DNA from: an uncultured Alistipes sp.
GTDB lineage: Bacteria > Bacteroidota > Bacteroidia > Bacteroidales > Rikenellaceae
DNA length: 50,345 bases
Assembly: GCA_944320985.1 (NCBI GenBank)
Contig: CALUJN010000067.1
Coordinates: 1 to 50,345, forward strand
Direction: 5' to 3'
Shown: one piece after another, positions 19,618-29,361 of the stretch
How the letters are laid out: every line of letters starts with the position of its first letter
Numbering within the stretch: the stretch's first letter is position 1
Notes under the pieces: generated by a model
Database searches by the model: none
What the model saw: the letters and a program-made list of their open reading frames with translations, nothing else
Told to the model about the DNA's origin: nothing
Position numbers and translations under genes: made by a program

Positions 19618-20610
19618 TCAGATGTCGCGCTTTTTCGTAATGCGTTCGAGATGCTGGCGGAGCTGTTCGCTGAACTCCTCGCGGCGGTGTTTGAGATTGG
19701 CCCGCCATCCTTCCCAGCGGGTGTAGCGGAGTCGTTTTTCGGGGTAGATGTCCCGGATTGTCACCAGGATGCCTGTCTCCTCCACGCCGCCGAAATCGGG
19801 ATTCGATACCGTGTCGAAAACCCGCATCGTAGGCGAGAGATTCATGTAGGCGTTGATCAGCGGAGGAATGTTTTCGTTGAACTCCCTCACCTTCTGGATC
19901 AGAATGCGGTAGTTCTCCATGTAGGTCTCCCCGCTGAAGAGCTCTTCGTAGTAGGGGTCGTCCAGATCGAGCCGGATCGGGTGAATCCCCTCGACCAGCC
20001 CTTCGCGGTCGGGGAAGTAACGGCGCAGAAACCAGATCAGCGCGTTGCGTGCCACGGCCTTGTAGGTGGTGTACATGGTGACTTTGCCGAAGAGGTATTT
20101 GGCTTTGGGATTCAGGACAATCAGGGCCCCGAGTCCGTCCCAGAGATTGTCCAGGGCGTAGATGCTCTTCGAGTTGCCCCGGGCCTGGTAGGCCGGCTGT
20201 ATGAACGAACGTCCGAGTTCGATGGTCCGCGGCAGGTATTTCTGGCGGAAACGTTCGCTGAAGCGGAAGTAATGCTCCGTCGAGAGGTGGCGCGGATAGG
20301 GTGTCGTGCAGACGATGAAGCGGTAGCCTCCGATGATCTCCCGGGCCGTGGGGTCCCAGACGATCAACTGGTAGTAGCCGTCCGGTGCGAGATCCTCCTC
20401 GTCGATGTCGACCTCGTTGCCCGTGCCGCCTCCGGCACCGCGGAAGGCCACTTCGCGCAGACGCCCGATCTCGCGCATCAGCGCCGGACACTCCGAAGCC
20501 GGGAAAATGTAGATTTCATTGCCGGCCCGGTGCGTGTTGCGGACCTTGCGGGCCGGGGTCAGCTCCGCCTGCAACAACTCCCGATCGACGGGTTCGATGA
20601 TGGGTTTCAT
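19618..20610 (-). CDS. glsB: Glycine-lipid N-acyltransferase (GlsB-like, GNAT/OlsB-type)
   Basis: In Bacteroides, GlsB joins a 3-hydroxy fatty acid to glycine, the first step to commendamide and glycine lipids. The 330-residue cytoplasmic protein has the hemolysin-like N-acyltransferase layout. Recognisable motifs are IGRLREVAFRGAGGGTG, YYQLIVWDPTAREIIGGYRF and ELGRSFIQPAYQARGNSK. Beyond about residue 240 it carries the C-terminal extension seen in Bacteroidetes homologues. The next gene upstream is the partner O-acyltransferase, 43 bp away, and the pairing supports the call. A -7 box lies in that gap, so it can also be made alone. The symbol rests on family and neighbour. Confidence 0.8.
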   Translation of the reverse strand: MKPIIEPVDRELLQAELTPARKVRNTHRAGNEIYIFPASECPALMREIGRLREVAFRGAGGGTGNEVDIDEEDLAPDGYYQLIVWDPTAREIIGGYRFIVCTTPYPRHLSTEHYFRFSERFRQKYLPRTIELGRSFIQPAYQARGNSKSIYALDNLWDGLGALIVLNPKAKYLFGKVTMYTTYKAVARNALIWFLRRYFPDREGLVEGIHPIRLDLDDPYYEELFSGETYMENYRILIQKVREFNENIPPLINAYMNLSPTMRVFDTVSNPDFGGVEETGILVTIRDIYPEKRLRYTRWEGWRANLKHRREEFSEQLRQHLERITKKRDI

Positions 20611-20633
20611 GCTTTTCCGTTGCTTTGACAGAA

Positions 20634-20641
20634 CAAAAATA
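20634..20641 (-). promoter_or_regulatory. -7 box for the glsB-like gene
   Basis: The minus strand reads TATTTTTG, an exact TAnnTTTG match, 23 bases before the ATG at 20610. No convincing -33 box accompanies it. Confidence 0.5.
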
Positions 20642-20653
20642 CCACAAAAGGAG

Positions 20654-21481
20654 CTATTTTCCGGCGTCGGAAAGCTTTTTTTCCAAAAAATAGGTCTTTT
20701 TGCGTACCTCTTCGGCCTGTTCGCGCAACGAACCCAGGTGTTGGAGCTCGCTGACCGGGATGGGGTCGCCCACGACGATGCGGAAATGGCGTCCTTTCTG
20801 GGAGAACATTTCGTCGGGAAGCCACAGCATTTCGATGTTGAACTTCACGCCCAGGGCCTTGCGCAGGTGGTAGAGGCGGTAGAAGAAGTTCGACAGGCGC
20901 CCTTCGACAAAGACCGGGACGATCTGCCGCTGCGAGGCGTAGGCCTTTTTCAGAAAACTGATTTTCCACTCTGGGTCGGCGACCTTTCCGTCGATCGTCC
21001 GCGAGCAGAGCCCCGCCGGGAAGGTCAGGATCGGGCGGTCACCGAAAAACTCCTCGTCGAATTTCCGGGCGTAGGCCGCACTCTGCGAACCGTGCTTGTT
21101 GACGGGAATCCACAGCGGCCGCAGCGGCTCGAGGTGCATCAGCAGGTCGTTGACCACCACGCGGGCATCACCGAAGTGTTCGATCAGTTTGTCGGCCAGC
21201 ATCATGCCGTCCATACCGCCGAAGGGATGGTTCGAGACGAAGAGGTAACGGCCCCGGGGATCGAGGCGGTCGAGCCCCTGGATGGAGTAGGAGACCTGCC
21301 ATTCGCGGAATGCCGCGCGGATGAACTCCTGGGGAGGCAGCGACCAGTAGCTTTCGAGGATGTGGTTGATCTCCCGTTCGTGGATCGTGCGGCGGAGCCA
21401 CTCGATGACCGGGCGGGGAATCCAGCGGGCCGCACGGGGCGCTTTCTCCCTGATTACGGCACCGATATCTATCTGAGGCAT
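20654..21481 (-). CDS. glsA: Glycine-lipid O-acyltransferase (GlsA-like, PlsC-type)
   Basis: GlsA adds a second acyl chain to the N-acyl glycine. The start at 21481 (MPQIDIGAVIREK) is preferred because the 31 codons upstream look like untranslated promoter DNA and contain a -7 box. The acyltransferase motif is NHPFGGMDG, the H-x4-D catalytic pair. WIPVNKHG and the ILTFPAGLCSR block that binds the phosphate/acyl acceptor in this superfamily come next, then VPVFVEGRLSNFFYRLYHLR. At 275 residues it is of normal size. It is the first gene of the pair and diverges from rsmH. Confidence 0.82.
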   Translation of the reverse strand: MPQIDIGAVIREKAPRAARWIPRPVIEWLRRTIHEREINHILESYWSLPPQEFIRAAFREWQVSYSIQGLDRLDPRGRYLFVSNHPFGGMDGMMLADKLIEHFGDARVVVNDLLMHLEPLRPLWIPVNKHGSQSAAYARKFDEEFFGDRPILTFPAGLCSRTIDGKVADPEWKISFLKKAYASQRQIVPVFVEGRLSNFFYRLYHLRKALGVKFNIEMLWLPDEMFSQKGRHFRIVVGDPIPVSELQHLGSLREQAEEVRKKTYFLEKKLSDAGK

Positions 21482-21503
21482 GGAGTCTTCTAATTTAATG
21501 TGA

Positions 21504-21542
21504 CAAATATACGGATTCTTTTTCGGAAAAGCATTAACTTTA
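21504..21542. promoter_or_regulatory. Divergent promoters of glsA-like gene and rsmH
   Basis: The minus strand has TATATTTG (21504-21511), an exact TAnnTTTG box, for the lipid genes. The plus strand has TAACTTTA (21535-21542), one base off the consensus, 30 bases before the rsmH start. The two boxes are only 23 bp apart, so the operons may compete for polymerase. Confidence 0.55.
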
Positions 21543-21572
21543 CACCCAAATAGACTTTTGTCAAGCGCAATC

Positions 21573-22475
21573 ATGTCTCGTTATCATACACCCGTGCTTC
21601 TGGAAGAATCCGTAGGGCTGTTGGGCATCGAGCCCGCAGGAACCTATGCCGACCTGACGTTCGGCGGAGGCGGCCATTCGCGCCGCATCCTCTCCGAACT
21701 GGGCCCCGAAGGGCGCCTCTACGGCTTCGATCAGGATCGCGATACCCGGGCCAACTGCCCCGAGGATCCGCGGTTCCACTACGTGGAGAGCAATTTCCGC
21801 TTTCTGCGCGGGGCATTGCGCCTGCGCGGGGTGCTCGAGGTGGACGGCATTCTGGCCGACCTGGGGGTCTCGTCCCACCATTTCGATGAGCTGGAGCGGG
21901 GCTTCTCGTTCCGTGGCGAGGCGCCGCTCGACATGCGCATGAATCAGCGCGGGACGCTGACGGCCGCCGATGTGGTGAACAACTATACGGCCGAGGAGCT
22001 GACCCGTGTGCTGGGGGATTGGGGCGAGCTGGAGACCCCCTGGAAGGTGGCCTCCTGTCTGGTCCGGGCCCGGACGGCCGCCCCCGTGACGACCACCTCG
22101 GCGTTGGTCGGGGCCGTGAAACCCTGTACGCCGGCCAAGGATCCCTCGAAGTTCCTCACGAAACTCTTCCAGGCGCTGCGCATCGAGGTCAACGGCGAGA
22201 TGGAGGCGCTGAAGATGGCCCTCGAACAGAGTCTGAAGGTGCTCCGGCCCGGCGGGCGGCTGGTCGTCATCTCCTACCATTCGCTCGAAGACCGCCTGGT
22301 GAAGAATTTCCTGCGCAGCGGCAACTTCAGCGGGGAGGTGGAGAAGGATTTCTTCGGACGTTCGCTTGCCCCCTTTGAGCCGTTGACCCGCAAGGCCGTT
22401 ACGCCGTCGGACGAGGAGCTCGTCCGCAATCCCCGCTCGCGCTCGGCAAAACTCCGGGCCGCCGTAAAACGTTGA
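21573..22475 (+). CDS. rsmH: 16S rRNA (cytosine1402-N4)-methyltransferase
   Basis: RsmH (MraW) methylates C1402 in the ribosomal P site using S-adenosylmethionine. The start at 21573 (MSRYHTPVLLEESV) is the family's standard N-terminus; five earlier codons are not conserved. The SAM site is DLTFGGGGHSR and the family signature is DGILADLGVSSHHFDELERGFSF. The C-terminus SYHSLEDRLVKNF and the final SRSAKLRAA are also typical. At 300 residues it is full length. It heads the division and cell-wall operon; mraZ, which usually precedes it, is absent. Confidence 0.96.
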   Translation: MSRYHTPVLLEESVGLLGIEPAGTYADLTFGGGGHSRRILSELGPEGRLYGFDQDRDTRANCPEDPRFHYVESNFRFLRGALRLRGVLEVDGILADLGVSSHHFDELERGFSFRGEAPLDMRMNQRGTLTAADVVNNYTAEELTRVLGDWGELETPWKVASCLVRARTAAPVTTTSALVGAVKPCTPAKDPSKFLTKLFQALRIEVNGEMEALKMALEQSLKVLRPGGRLVVISYHSLEDRLVKNFLRSGNFSGEVEKDFFGRSLAPFEPLTRKAVTPSDEELVRNPRSRSAKLRAAVKR

Positions 22476-22480
22476 GCAGT

Positions 22481-22996
22481 ATGTATCGCGACCACGAATT
22501 CGATCCCATAACTCCCGAGGAGCAGGCACGACGCGACGAGGAGGCGGAATTTGCCCGCCGCGTGCGCCGTGAGGTGCGCCGCATGGAACGCGGCGAGGCC
22601 GACGAGGATCTGCGTGCCGATGAGGAGCGGGAGGCTGCCGAACGTGCCGAAGCCGAGCAACGCGAGGCCCGGGAACGCCGCCGCCGTTCGAGTACGCTCT
22701 GGCAGCTCTTCTCGGGGACGATCCTTGTGCGCAAGGGCGTCTCGCAATACTACCCCTATCTGCTGACCATTGCCGGGATGTTCTTCCTGAGCATCGTGGT
22801 GATGTTCTGGTCGCTGCACCTCGACATGCGCTACACGCGTCTGGAGCGTGAGGTGCAGAAGCTGCGCGAACGTTCGATCCGGCTCCAGGAGCAGCGTTTC
22901 CAGCGCACGACCCATTCGGCCATCATCGAACAGCTCCATGCCCGCGGCATCGACCTCTACGACCCGTTGGCGCCGGGCGAAATCATCGAAAACTGA
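22481..22996 (+). CDS. FtsL-like divisome protein with long charged N-terminus
   Basis: By position between rsmH and ftsI this is the FtsL-type subunit of the divisome. The start at 22481 (MYRDHEFDP) is preferred over a TTG three codons earlier. About 85 cytoplasmic residues are strongly charged (Arg/Glu/Ala repeats such as RRVRREVRRMERGEADED) and likely form a long helix. One membrane helix follows (YLLTIAGMFFLSIVVMFWSLHL), then a short periplasmic coiled coil (RLEREVQKLRERSIRLQEQ). FtsL proteins share little sequence, so context carries the call. The charged region is long compared with a typical FtsL tail. Confidence 0.8.
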   Translation: MYRDHEFDPITPEEQARRDEEAEFARRVRREVRRMERGEADEDLRADEEREAAERAEAEQREARERRRRSSTLWQLFSGTILVRKGVSQYYPYLLTIAGMFFLSIVVMFWSLHLDMRYTRLEREVQKLRERSIRLQEQRFQRTTHSAIIEQLHARGIDLYDPLAPGEIIEN

Positions 22997-23002
22997 CCGG
23001 CC

Positions 23003-25261
23003 ATGAAGGAGGAACGTTCGAAGGTCAAGAGCGACATTCTGCTGCGGGTGAGGTTGTTGTACGTACTCTTCATCCTCGCCGGGGCCATCGTGCTCACACG
23101 TCTCGTCTGGGTGCAGCTCTTCAGCCGCGAGGTGGCCTACAATGCCGACCGGCTCTCCAGCCGCATCTTCACCCGGGAGGAGATTAAGGCGCAGCGCGGC
23201 AGCATCCTCTCGCGGGACGGCGAGCCGCTTGCCACGTCGATTTTCCGCTACCAGGCCGCTTTCGACTTTGCATCCCCCGGGCTCGATTCCCTCGATACGT
23301 TCCACGAACAGGCCGATTCGCTGGCCAAACTCCTTGCGGCCTTCTTCCGCGACAAGCCCGCCTCGGCCTATGCCCGCAAGTTCCGCGAGGAGCATGCCCG
23401 GCGTTACCGTCTGGTGCGGCCCCGCGATACGACCTATGCCCGCTCCGAGGGGCGGCTGGCCCGTTTCTTCGACCGCCTGCGCGGTGAGGAGTACATCACG
23501 CGGCGGATCTACGATACGCTGCGCGACCATACGCCGGTGAACATCTTCCCCCGGGAGGTGGATTATGCCGAGTGGGAGGTGTTGCGGCGCTATCCGCTGC
23601 TGAACTGGAACATGGGAATGGTCTATCGGCTTGTCGAGCGCGATGAACGCATCTATCCGCAGGGCGAACTGGCCCGGCGTACGATCGGACTGACGGGCGA
23701 CCGCGGCAACTACGGCATCGAGCAGGCCTACCGCGAAGAGCTGGCCGGCAAGGATGGCAAAGCCCTGCGGCAGCGCATCGCCCGGGGCTTCTACGGCCGA
23801 GTGGCGGGCGCGGAGCACGAGGATCCCGTCGACGGGCTGGATGTGGTGACGACGCTCGATCTCGACCTGCAGGATGTGGCCGACAAGGCCTTGCGGCAGC
23901 AGCTCGAACGGCAGAACGCCCTGTGGGGCACGACCATCGTCATGGAGGTCCATACGGGTGAGATCCTGGCGCTGGCCAACCTCGGGCGCGATCCCGGCGG
24001 CGGATACTCCGAACGTGAGAACTACGCCCTGAGCCGTTCGATGGAGCCCGGGTCGACCTTCAAGCTGGCAACGATGCTCACGCTGTTGGACGATGCGCGG
24101 ATGTCGCCTTCGACCGTCTACGATGCTCACAACGGTGATCCGGTGACGGTGGGGCCGGCCCGCAACATCCGCGATTCGCACCGCGGCGACCATGAGATCG
24201 ATTTCCGTCGCGCCGTGGCCTCGTCGTCGAACGTCTACTTCGCCGAGGCGGTGTGGGACCGTTACGGCATCACGGGCAAGAAGTTCGATTACAGCCGCTA
24301 CCTGCACGAGACGCTCCATTTGGGCGAGACCGTGGGCCTCGAACGCCTCGGCGAGCGGAAACCCTCGATCACCACCGACTGGAAGGTTCCCGATCCGGGG
24401 GTGATGCTGGTGAAGATGGCCTACGGCTACCGCGTGCGGCTGGCGCCGATCCAGATGATCACCTTCTACAACGCCATTGCCAACGGCGGGAAGATGATTT
24501 CTCCGGTATTGATCCGCGAATTGCGGCGCGGAGATCGCGTTGAGGAGCGTTTCGAAAGCCGGACGATCGCCTCGTCGATCGCCTCGCGGGCGGCCCTGCA
24601 CGAAGTGCAGCGGTGTTTGCAGGCGGTCTGCACCGAAGGTACGGCGAGTGCCTTCTTCCGCGACACGACGCGCGTGCGGGTCGCCGCCAAGACCGGTACG
24701 GCGCAGATCACCTCTCCGACCGAGGGAGGTCGCCCCTATCTGGGCTCGATGATCGCCTATTTCCCGGCCGATGCGCCGCGTTATACGGTTCTTACGACGA
24801 TCGAGACCCGGGCGCAGCCCGGAAAGGCCTATTACGGAGGCCCCCTGGCGGGTCCCGTTGTGAAGCGTATGGTGGATTACATCTACAACCGCGGTCACGA
24901 CTGGTACGGACGGGTCGAGGCCGACGGTCCGCGCCGCAGTCCGGAGCGGATCAAGGGGGGCGATATTGCCCAGATCCGCCGCGTGGCCGGCAAGTTCTCG
25001 CCCCGCACGGAGTGTGAAGAGCGTACGGGGTGGGGCCGTACGCAGGTGGACAGCCTCTCGCGGGTGCATGTCACGACGATTCCCGATACGCCCGACGAGA
25101 TGCCCGACGTACGCGGCATGGGGTTGAAGGATGCCCTGTTCCTGCTCGAAAGCCGCGGCCTGCGGGTCCGTTTTTCGGGACAGGGAAGTGTCATACAGCA
25201 AACGATTCCCGCCGGAACCCGCATTACACCGGGTGCGACGGTATCCATAACGTTGAAATAG
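23003..25261 (+). CDS. ftsI: Division transpeptidase PBP3 (FtsI) with PASTA domain
   Basis: FtsI cross-links septal peptidoglycan. The 752-residue protein has a membrane anchor near 18-38 and a pedestal domain beginning IKAQRGSILSRDGEPLA. The transpeptidase motifs are SxxK near Ser351 (PGSTFKLA), SxN near 408-410 (SSSNVYF) and KTG near Lys563 (AAKTGTAQ). A C-terminal PASTA domain (about 690-752, MPDVRGMGLKDALFLL) is usual in Bacteroidetes FtsI. A gap of only six bases separates it from the ftsL-like gene. All motifs are intact. It should form the catalytic core with FtsW, encoded at the end of this run. Confidence 0.95.
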   Translation: MKEERSKVKSDILLRVRLLYVLFILAGAIVLTRLVWVQLFSREVAYNADRLSSRIFTREEIKAQRGSILSRDGEPLATSIFRYQAAFDFASPGLDSLDTFHEQADSLAKLLAAFFRDKPASAYARKFREEHARRYRLVRPRDTTYARSEGRLARFFDRLRGEEYITRRIYDTLRDHTPVNIFPREVDYAEWEVLRRYPLLNWNMGMVYRLVERDERIYPQGELARRTIGLTGDRGNYGIEQAYREELAGKDGKALRQRIARGFYGRVAGAEHEDPVDGLDVVTTLDLDLQDVADKALRQQLERQNALWGTTIVMEVHTGEILALANLGRDPGGGYSERENYALSRSMEPGSTFKLATMLTLLDDARMSPSTVYDAHNGDPVTVGPARNIRDSHRGDHEIDFRRAVASSSNVYFAEAVWDRYGITGKKFDYSRYLHETLHLGETVGLERLGERKPSITTDWKVPDPGVMLVKMAYGYRVRLAPIQMITFYNAIANGGKMISPVLIRELRRGDRVEERFESRTIASSIASRAALHEVQRCLQAVCTEGTASAFFRDTTRVRVAAKTGTAQITSPTEGGRPYLGSMIAYFPADAPRYTVLTTIETRAQPGKAYYGGPLAGPVVKRMVDYIYNRGHDWYGRVEADGPRRSPERIKGGDIAQIRRVAGKFSPRTECEERTGWGRTQVDSLSRVHVTTIPDTPDEMPDVRGMGLKDALFLLESRGLRVRFSGQGSVIQQTIPAGTRITPGATVSITLK

Positions 25262-25264
25262 AAG

Positions 25265-26734
25265 ATGAAGAGAATTTCCGAAATGGTGCGGCATACGCCT
25301 GTCGAGGCGGTGCACGGAGATCCGGAGACTGCGGTCGGGGGGTTGACCTACGATTCGCGGCGCGTAAATCCCGGCGACTGTTTTTTCGCCGTACGGGGCA
25401 CACAGAGCGACGGTCACGACTACATCCCGATGGCCGTCGGGAAGGGGGCTGTCGCGGTGGTCTGCGAGCATATGCCCGAGACGGTGGCGCCCGGGGTGAC
25501 TTATGTGGAGGTCCGGGACTCGTCGGGGGCGATGGCCGATATGGCTGCGGCCTTCTACGATTTTCCGAGCCGCGAACTGCGGCTGGTCGGTATCACCGGA
25601 ACCAACGGCAAGACGACGACCGTTACGTTGCTTTATGATCTGGTGCGGGCTTTGGGATACCGCGCCGGACTGATCTCGACGGTGGTCTATCGCATCGACG
25701 GCCGCGAAATCGAAGCCACGCACACGACACCCGATCCGATCCGGTTGAACGCCATGATGCGCGAAATGGCCGACGTCGGGTGCGAATATTGTTTCATGGA
25801 GTGTTCGTCGCACGCCATCGTGCAGGAGCGCATCCGCGGCCTCGACTTTGCCGGAGGCATCTTCTCGAACATCACCCACGACCACCTCGATTACCACAAG
25901 ACCTTTGCCGAGTACATCCGGGCCAAGAAGCTCTTCTTCGACCGGCTGCCCAAGGGGGCCTTTGCCCTGACGAACGTCGATGACCGCAACGGCCGGGTCA
26001 TGGTGCAGAATACGGCAGCTGCGATCAGCACCTATTCGTTGCGTGAGATGGCCGATTTCCGTTGCAAGATTCTCGAAATGCATGTCGACGGCATGTTGCT
26101 GCGCATCGACGGGCAGGAGCTCTGGACCGGGCTGCTCGGGCGCTTCAACGCCTACAACCTGCTGGCCGTCTACGGTGCCGCGGTGCTGCTGGGGTTGGAT
26201 CGGCAGGAGGTGCTGCGCGTCCTGTCGACGCTGCATCCCGTTGCGGGGCGTTTCGAGATCGTCCGGGCGGCGAACGGAACGGCGGCCATCGTCGACTATG
26301 CCCATACGCCCGATGCGCTGGAGAACGTCCTGCGCACCGTCGAGGAGATCCGTACTCCGTCGCAGCAGCTGATCGTCGTGTGCGGCTGCGGAGGCGACCG
26401 GGACCGCACGAAGCGGCCCGAAATGGCGCAGATCGCCGTGAAATACGCCACCACGGCGATCTTCACCTCGGACAACCCGCGCCACGAGTCGCCCGAGGCG
26501 ATTCTCGACGAAATGGTTGCCGGACTTGAGCCCGGGACACGCTATGTGCGGATCACGGACCGTGCCGAGGCGATCCGTACGGCGGTGCTGCTCTCCCGCC
26601 CGGGCGATTTGATCCTCATCGCCGGCAAGGGGCACGAAACCTATCAGATCATCGGCGACGTGAAGCACCATTTCGACGACCGCGAGGAGGTTCGTCGCGC
26701 CTTCGAAACGCTGCTCTCCGCAGACAAACATTGA
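25265..26734 (+). CDS. murE: UDP-MurNAc-tripeptide synthetase (diaminopimelate-adding)
   Basis: MurE adds the third residue of the peptidoglycan stem in the cytoplasm. The 489-residue protein has the Mur-ligase ATP site GITGTNGKTTTVTLL and the central domain motifs HTTPDP and NITHDHLDYH. The C-terminal domain has VDYAHTPDALENVL. The substrate motif is DNPR (SDNPRHE), the form that selects meso-diaminopimelate over lysine. It begins four bases after the ftsI stop. Length and motifs are normal. Confidence 0.97.
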   Translation: MKRISEMVRHTPVEAVHGDPETAVGGLTYDSRRVNPGDCFFAVRGTQSDGHDYIPMAVGKGAVAVVCEHMPETVAPGVTYVEVRDSSGAMADMAAAFYDFPSRELRLVGITGTNGKTTTVTLLYDLVRALGYRAGLISTVVYRIDGREIEATHTTPDPIRLNAMMREMADVGCEYCFMECSSHAIVQERIRGLDFAGGIFSNITHDHLDYHKTFAEYIRAKKLFFDRLPKGAFALTNVDDRNGRVMVQNTAAAISTYSLREMADFRCKILEMHVDGMLLRIDGQELWTGLLGRFNAYNLLAVYGAAVLLGLDRQEVLRVLSTLHPVAGRFEIVRAANGTAAIVDYAHTPDALENVLRTVEEIRTPSQQLIVVCGCGGDRDRTKRPEMAQIAVKYATTAIFTSDNPRHESPEAILDEMVAGLEPGTRYVRITDRAEAIRTAVLLSRPGDLILIAGKGHETYQIIGDVKHHFDDREEVRRAFETLLSADKH

Positions 26735-26762
26735 TCGTTCATTATTAATCGTTTGATTCAAC

Positions 26763-28007
26763 ATGCTTTATCATCTTTTCAGGTATCTGGACGAAGCCTA
26801 CGATCTGCCCGGTTCGGGTATGTTTCAGTATATCTCGTTCCGGGCCGCGGCGGCCATCATCCTCTCGCTGCTGATCGTCATCATCTTCGGTCGGAAGATC
26901 ATCGACTTTCTGCGGCGCAAGCAGATCGGCGAGGAGATCCGCGATCTGGGGCTTCAGGGACAGCTCCAGAAAAAGGGAACCCCGACGATGGGCGGTGTGA
27001 TCATCCTTGTGGCCATTCTGGTTCCGATGCTCCTCTTCGGAAAGCTCGACAACGTATACATTCAGCTGATGCTGGTTTCGACCGTCTGGCTGGGCTTCAT
27101 CGGCGGGCTGGACGACTACATCAAGGTCTTCCGCCATCGCAAGGAGGGGCTCAAGGGGCGTTTCAAGGTCGTGGGACAGGTCGGACTGGGCATCATCGTC
27201 GGTACGACCATGTGGCTCTCGCCCGACATCGTCGTCCGTGAGAAGGTCACGCAACCCGTCGAGACGGTCTACGTGAACGAGGACGGTTCGGAGATCGGAC
27301 GTGTGCAGCGCAACGTGGTGCTCAGCTCCGAAAGCCGCAAGACCACCCAGACGACCATTCCCTTCGTCAAGGACAACGAATTCGACTACGGCTGGCTTAC
27401 GGGAGGCAACGACGTGGCCACGTGGCTGTTGTACGTCCTGGTGGCGATCTTCGTCGTGACGGCCGTCTCGAACGGCGCTAACCTTACGGACGGCCTGGAC
27501 GGCCTGGCCACGGGGGTCTCGGTGCCCATTGTGGCGGTGCTGGGCGTGCTGGCCTACCTCTCGGGACACATCGTCTATGCCGACTATCTCAACATCATGT
27601 ACATCCCCGACAGCGGTGAGCTGGTGGTCTTTGCCGCGGCGCTGGTCGGAGCGTTGGTCGGATTCCTCTGGTACAACTCCTTCCCGGCGCAGATCTTCAT
27701 GGGTGACACGGGGTCGTTGTCGATCGGCGGCGTGATCGCCGTCTTCGCCCTCTGCATCCGCAAGGAGCTGCTGCTCCCGTTGCTGTGCGGCATCTTCCTG
27801 GTAGAGAGCTTCTCGGTGATGATGCAGGTCGGCTGGTTCAAATACACCAAACGCAAATATGGCGAGGGGCGTCGCATCCTGCTCATGTCTCCGATCCACC
27901 ACCATTACCAGAAAAAGGGGATCTTCGAAACGAAGATCGTCACCCGTTTCTGGATCATCTCGCTGCTGCTGGCAGCCATTACACTGGTTACGTTGAAGAT
28001 TCGATAA
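26763..28007 (+). CDS. mraY: Phospho-MurNAc-pentapeptide translocase
   Basis: MraY makes lipid I at the inner membrane. The 414-residue product has about ten membrane helices. Characteristic motifs are [49 protein letters not shown] and [22 protein letters not shown]. Near residues 160-210 an extra loop ([16 protein letters not shown]) precedes the catalytic Asn-Asp region. It is seen in Bacteroidetes MraY and makes it longer than the 360 residues of E. coli. It lies 28 bp after murE. Confidence 0.97.
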   Translation: MLYHLFRYLDEAYDLPGSGMFQYISFRAAAAIILSLLIVIIFGRKIIDFLRRKQIGEEIRDLGLQGQLQKKGTPTMGGVIILVAILVPMLLFGKLDNVYIQLMLVSTVWLGFIGGLDDYIKVFRHRKEGLKGRFKVVGQVGLGIIVGTTMWLSPDIVVREKVTQPVETVYVNEDGSEIGRVQRNVVLSSESRKTTQTTIPFVKDNEFDYGWLTGGNDVATWLLYVLVAIFVVTAVSNGANLTDGLDGLATGVSVPIVAVLGVLAYLSGHIVYADYLNIMYIPDSGELVVFAAALVGALVGFLWYNSFPAQIFMGDTGSLSIGGVIAVFALCIRKELLLPLLCGIFLVESFSVMMQVGWFKYTKRKYGEGRRILLMSPIHHHYQKKGIFETKIVTRFWIISLLLAAITLVTLKIR

Positions 28008-28008
28008 T

Positions 28009-29358
28009 ATGAAAAACATTGTCGTACTGGGCGGTGGCATCAGCGGTTACGGCTCCGCGATCCTCGCCAAGAAGAAGGGCTTCGGGGTCTTTCTCTCCGA
28101 TGCCGGGAAAATCGCCGATCGGTTTCGTGCCAAACTCGACCAGTGGCAGGTTCCCTACGAGGAGGGCGGCCATAGCGAAGAGCGTATCCTCGCCGCGACG
28201 GAGGTGATCAAGTCGCCGGGGATTCCCGACACGGCGCCGATCGTGCGGAAGGTCCGCGAGGCGGGGATCCCGGTGATCTCCGAAATGGAGTTTGCCGGTC
28301 GTTACATGGGCCGCGCCAAATGTATCTGCATCACCGGGTCGAACGGCAAGACCACTACGACCTCTCTTATCTACAAGATCCTGCGCGATGCGGGCTACAA
28401 CGTGGCCCTGGGCGGCAACATCGGCGAGAGCTTCGCCTATTCGGTCGCCACGGGCGATTACGACTGGTATGTGCTCGAACTGAGCTCGTTCCAGCTCGAC
28501 GGCATGTATCGTTTCCGGGCCCATATCGGGGTGCTGACAAACATTACGCCCGACCACCTGGACCGCTACGACCACTGCTTCCAGAACTACATCGCCGCCA
28601 AGATGCGCATCGTGCAGAACATGACCTCGCGCGACTGGTTCATCTATTCGGGCGACGATGAGGTGATCCGCGAACAGCTGCCGAAATACGACCTGCGGAT
28701 GCGCCAGCTCCCCTTCATGGCCCACAGCGCCGTGGCGAGCGGCGCCGGGGATGCCTTCCTCTGCGACGGGAAGTTCACGGCCGTGGCCGGGAAATCGTCG
28801 GTCGAGATCGATACCGCGAAACTGCAGATCAAGGGGTTGCACAACGCCTACAACGCCATGGCGGCTGCGCTGGCTGCACTGGCCGCCGGGGTTGCTCCGA
28901 CGAAGATCCGCCGTTCGCTCTACGACTTTGCGCCCGTCGAGCACCGGCTCGAGCCCGTGCTTGAAAAGGAGGGTGTGCTGTGGATCAACGATTCGAAGGC
29001 CACGAACGTCGATTCGGTCTACTACGCCCTGGAGAGCATGACGCGCCCCGTGGTGTGGATCGCCGGCGGAACGGACAAGGGCAACGATTACACTCCGCTG
29101 AAGGCCTTTGCCCGCGAGAAGGTCCATACGTTGGTCTGCATGGGGCTCGATAACGCGAAACTCGTGCGCGAATTCACCGGCGTGGTGCCCGAGGTCGTGT
29201 CGACCGATTCGCTCGATGCGGCCCTCAAGGCCTGCAAGGCGGCGGCTCGCCCGGGTGATGTGGTGCTGCTTTCGCCGGCCTGCGCCAGCTTCGATCTCTT
29301 CAAGAATTACGAGAACCGCGGCGAACTCTTCAAGGAGTGGGTCCGCGAGCACGCTTAA
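28009..29358 (+). CDS. murD: UDP-MurNAc-L-alanine:D-glutamate ligase
   Basis: MurD adds D-glutamate to UDP-MurNAc-Ala in the cytoplasm. The 449-residue protein has an N-terminal Rossmann domain (KNIVVLGGGISGYGSAILAK), the ATP site CITGSNGKTTTTSL, and the middle motifs ELSSFQLD and NITPDHLDRYD. The C-terminal part shows EHRLEPVLEKEGVLWINDSKATN and IAGGTDKGNDY, family hallmarks. Start and mraY stop are one base apart, showing tight coupling. Nothing unusual is seen. Confidence 0.97.
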   Translation: MKNIVVLGGGISGYGSAILAKKKGFGVFLSDAGKIADRFRAKLDQWQVPYEEGGHSEERILAATEVIKSPGIPDTAPIVRKVREAGIPVISEMEFAGRYMGRAKCICITGSNGKTTTTSLIYKILRDAGYNVALGGNIGESFAYSVATGDYDWYVLELSSFQLDGMYRFRAHIGVLTNITPDHLDRYDHCFQNYIAAKMRIVQNMTSRDWFIYSGDDEVIREQLPKYDLRMRQLPFMAHSAVASGAGDAFLCDGKFTAVAGKSSVEIDTAKLQIKGLHNAYNAMAAALAALAAGVAPTKIRRSLYDFAPVEHRLEPVLEKEGVLWINDSKATNVDSVYYALESMTRPVVWIAGGTDKGNDYTPLKAFAREKVHTLVCMGLDNAKLVREFTGVVPEVVSTDSLDAALKACKAAARPGDVVLLSPACASFDLFKNYENRGELFKEWVREHA

Positions 29359-29361
29359 ACG

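Noticed and set aside
22274-26764. A 1,496-codon open frame antisense to rsmH, ftsL-like, ftsI and murE
   Set aside because: It lies wholly opposite well-conserved genes. Stop-free antisense frames are expected in GC-rich coding DNA, and the translation shows no family motif.
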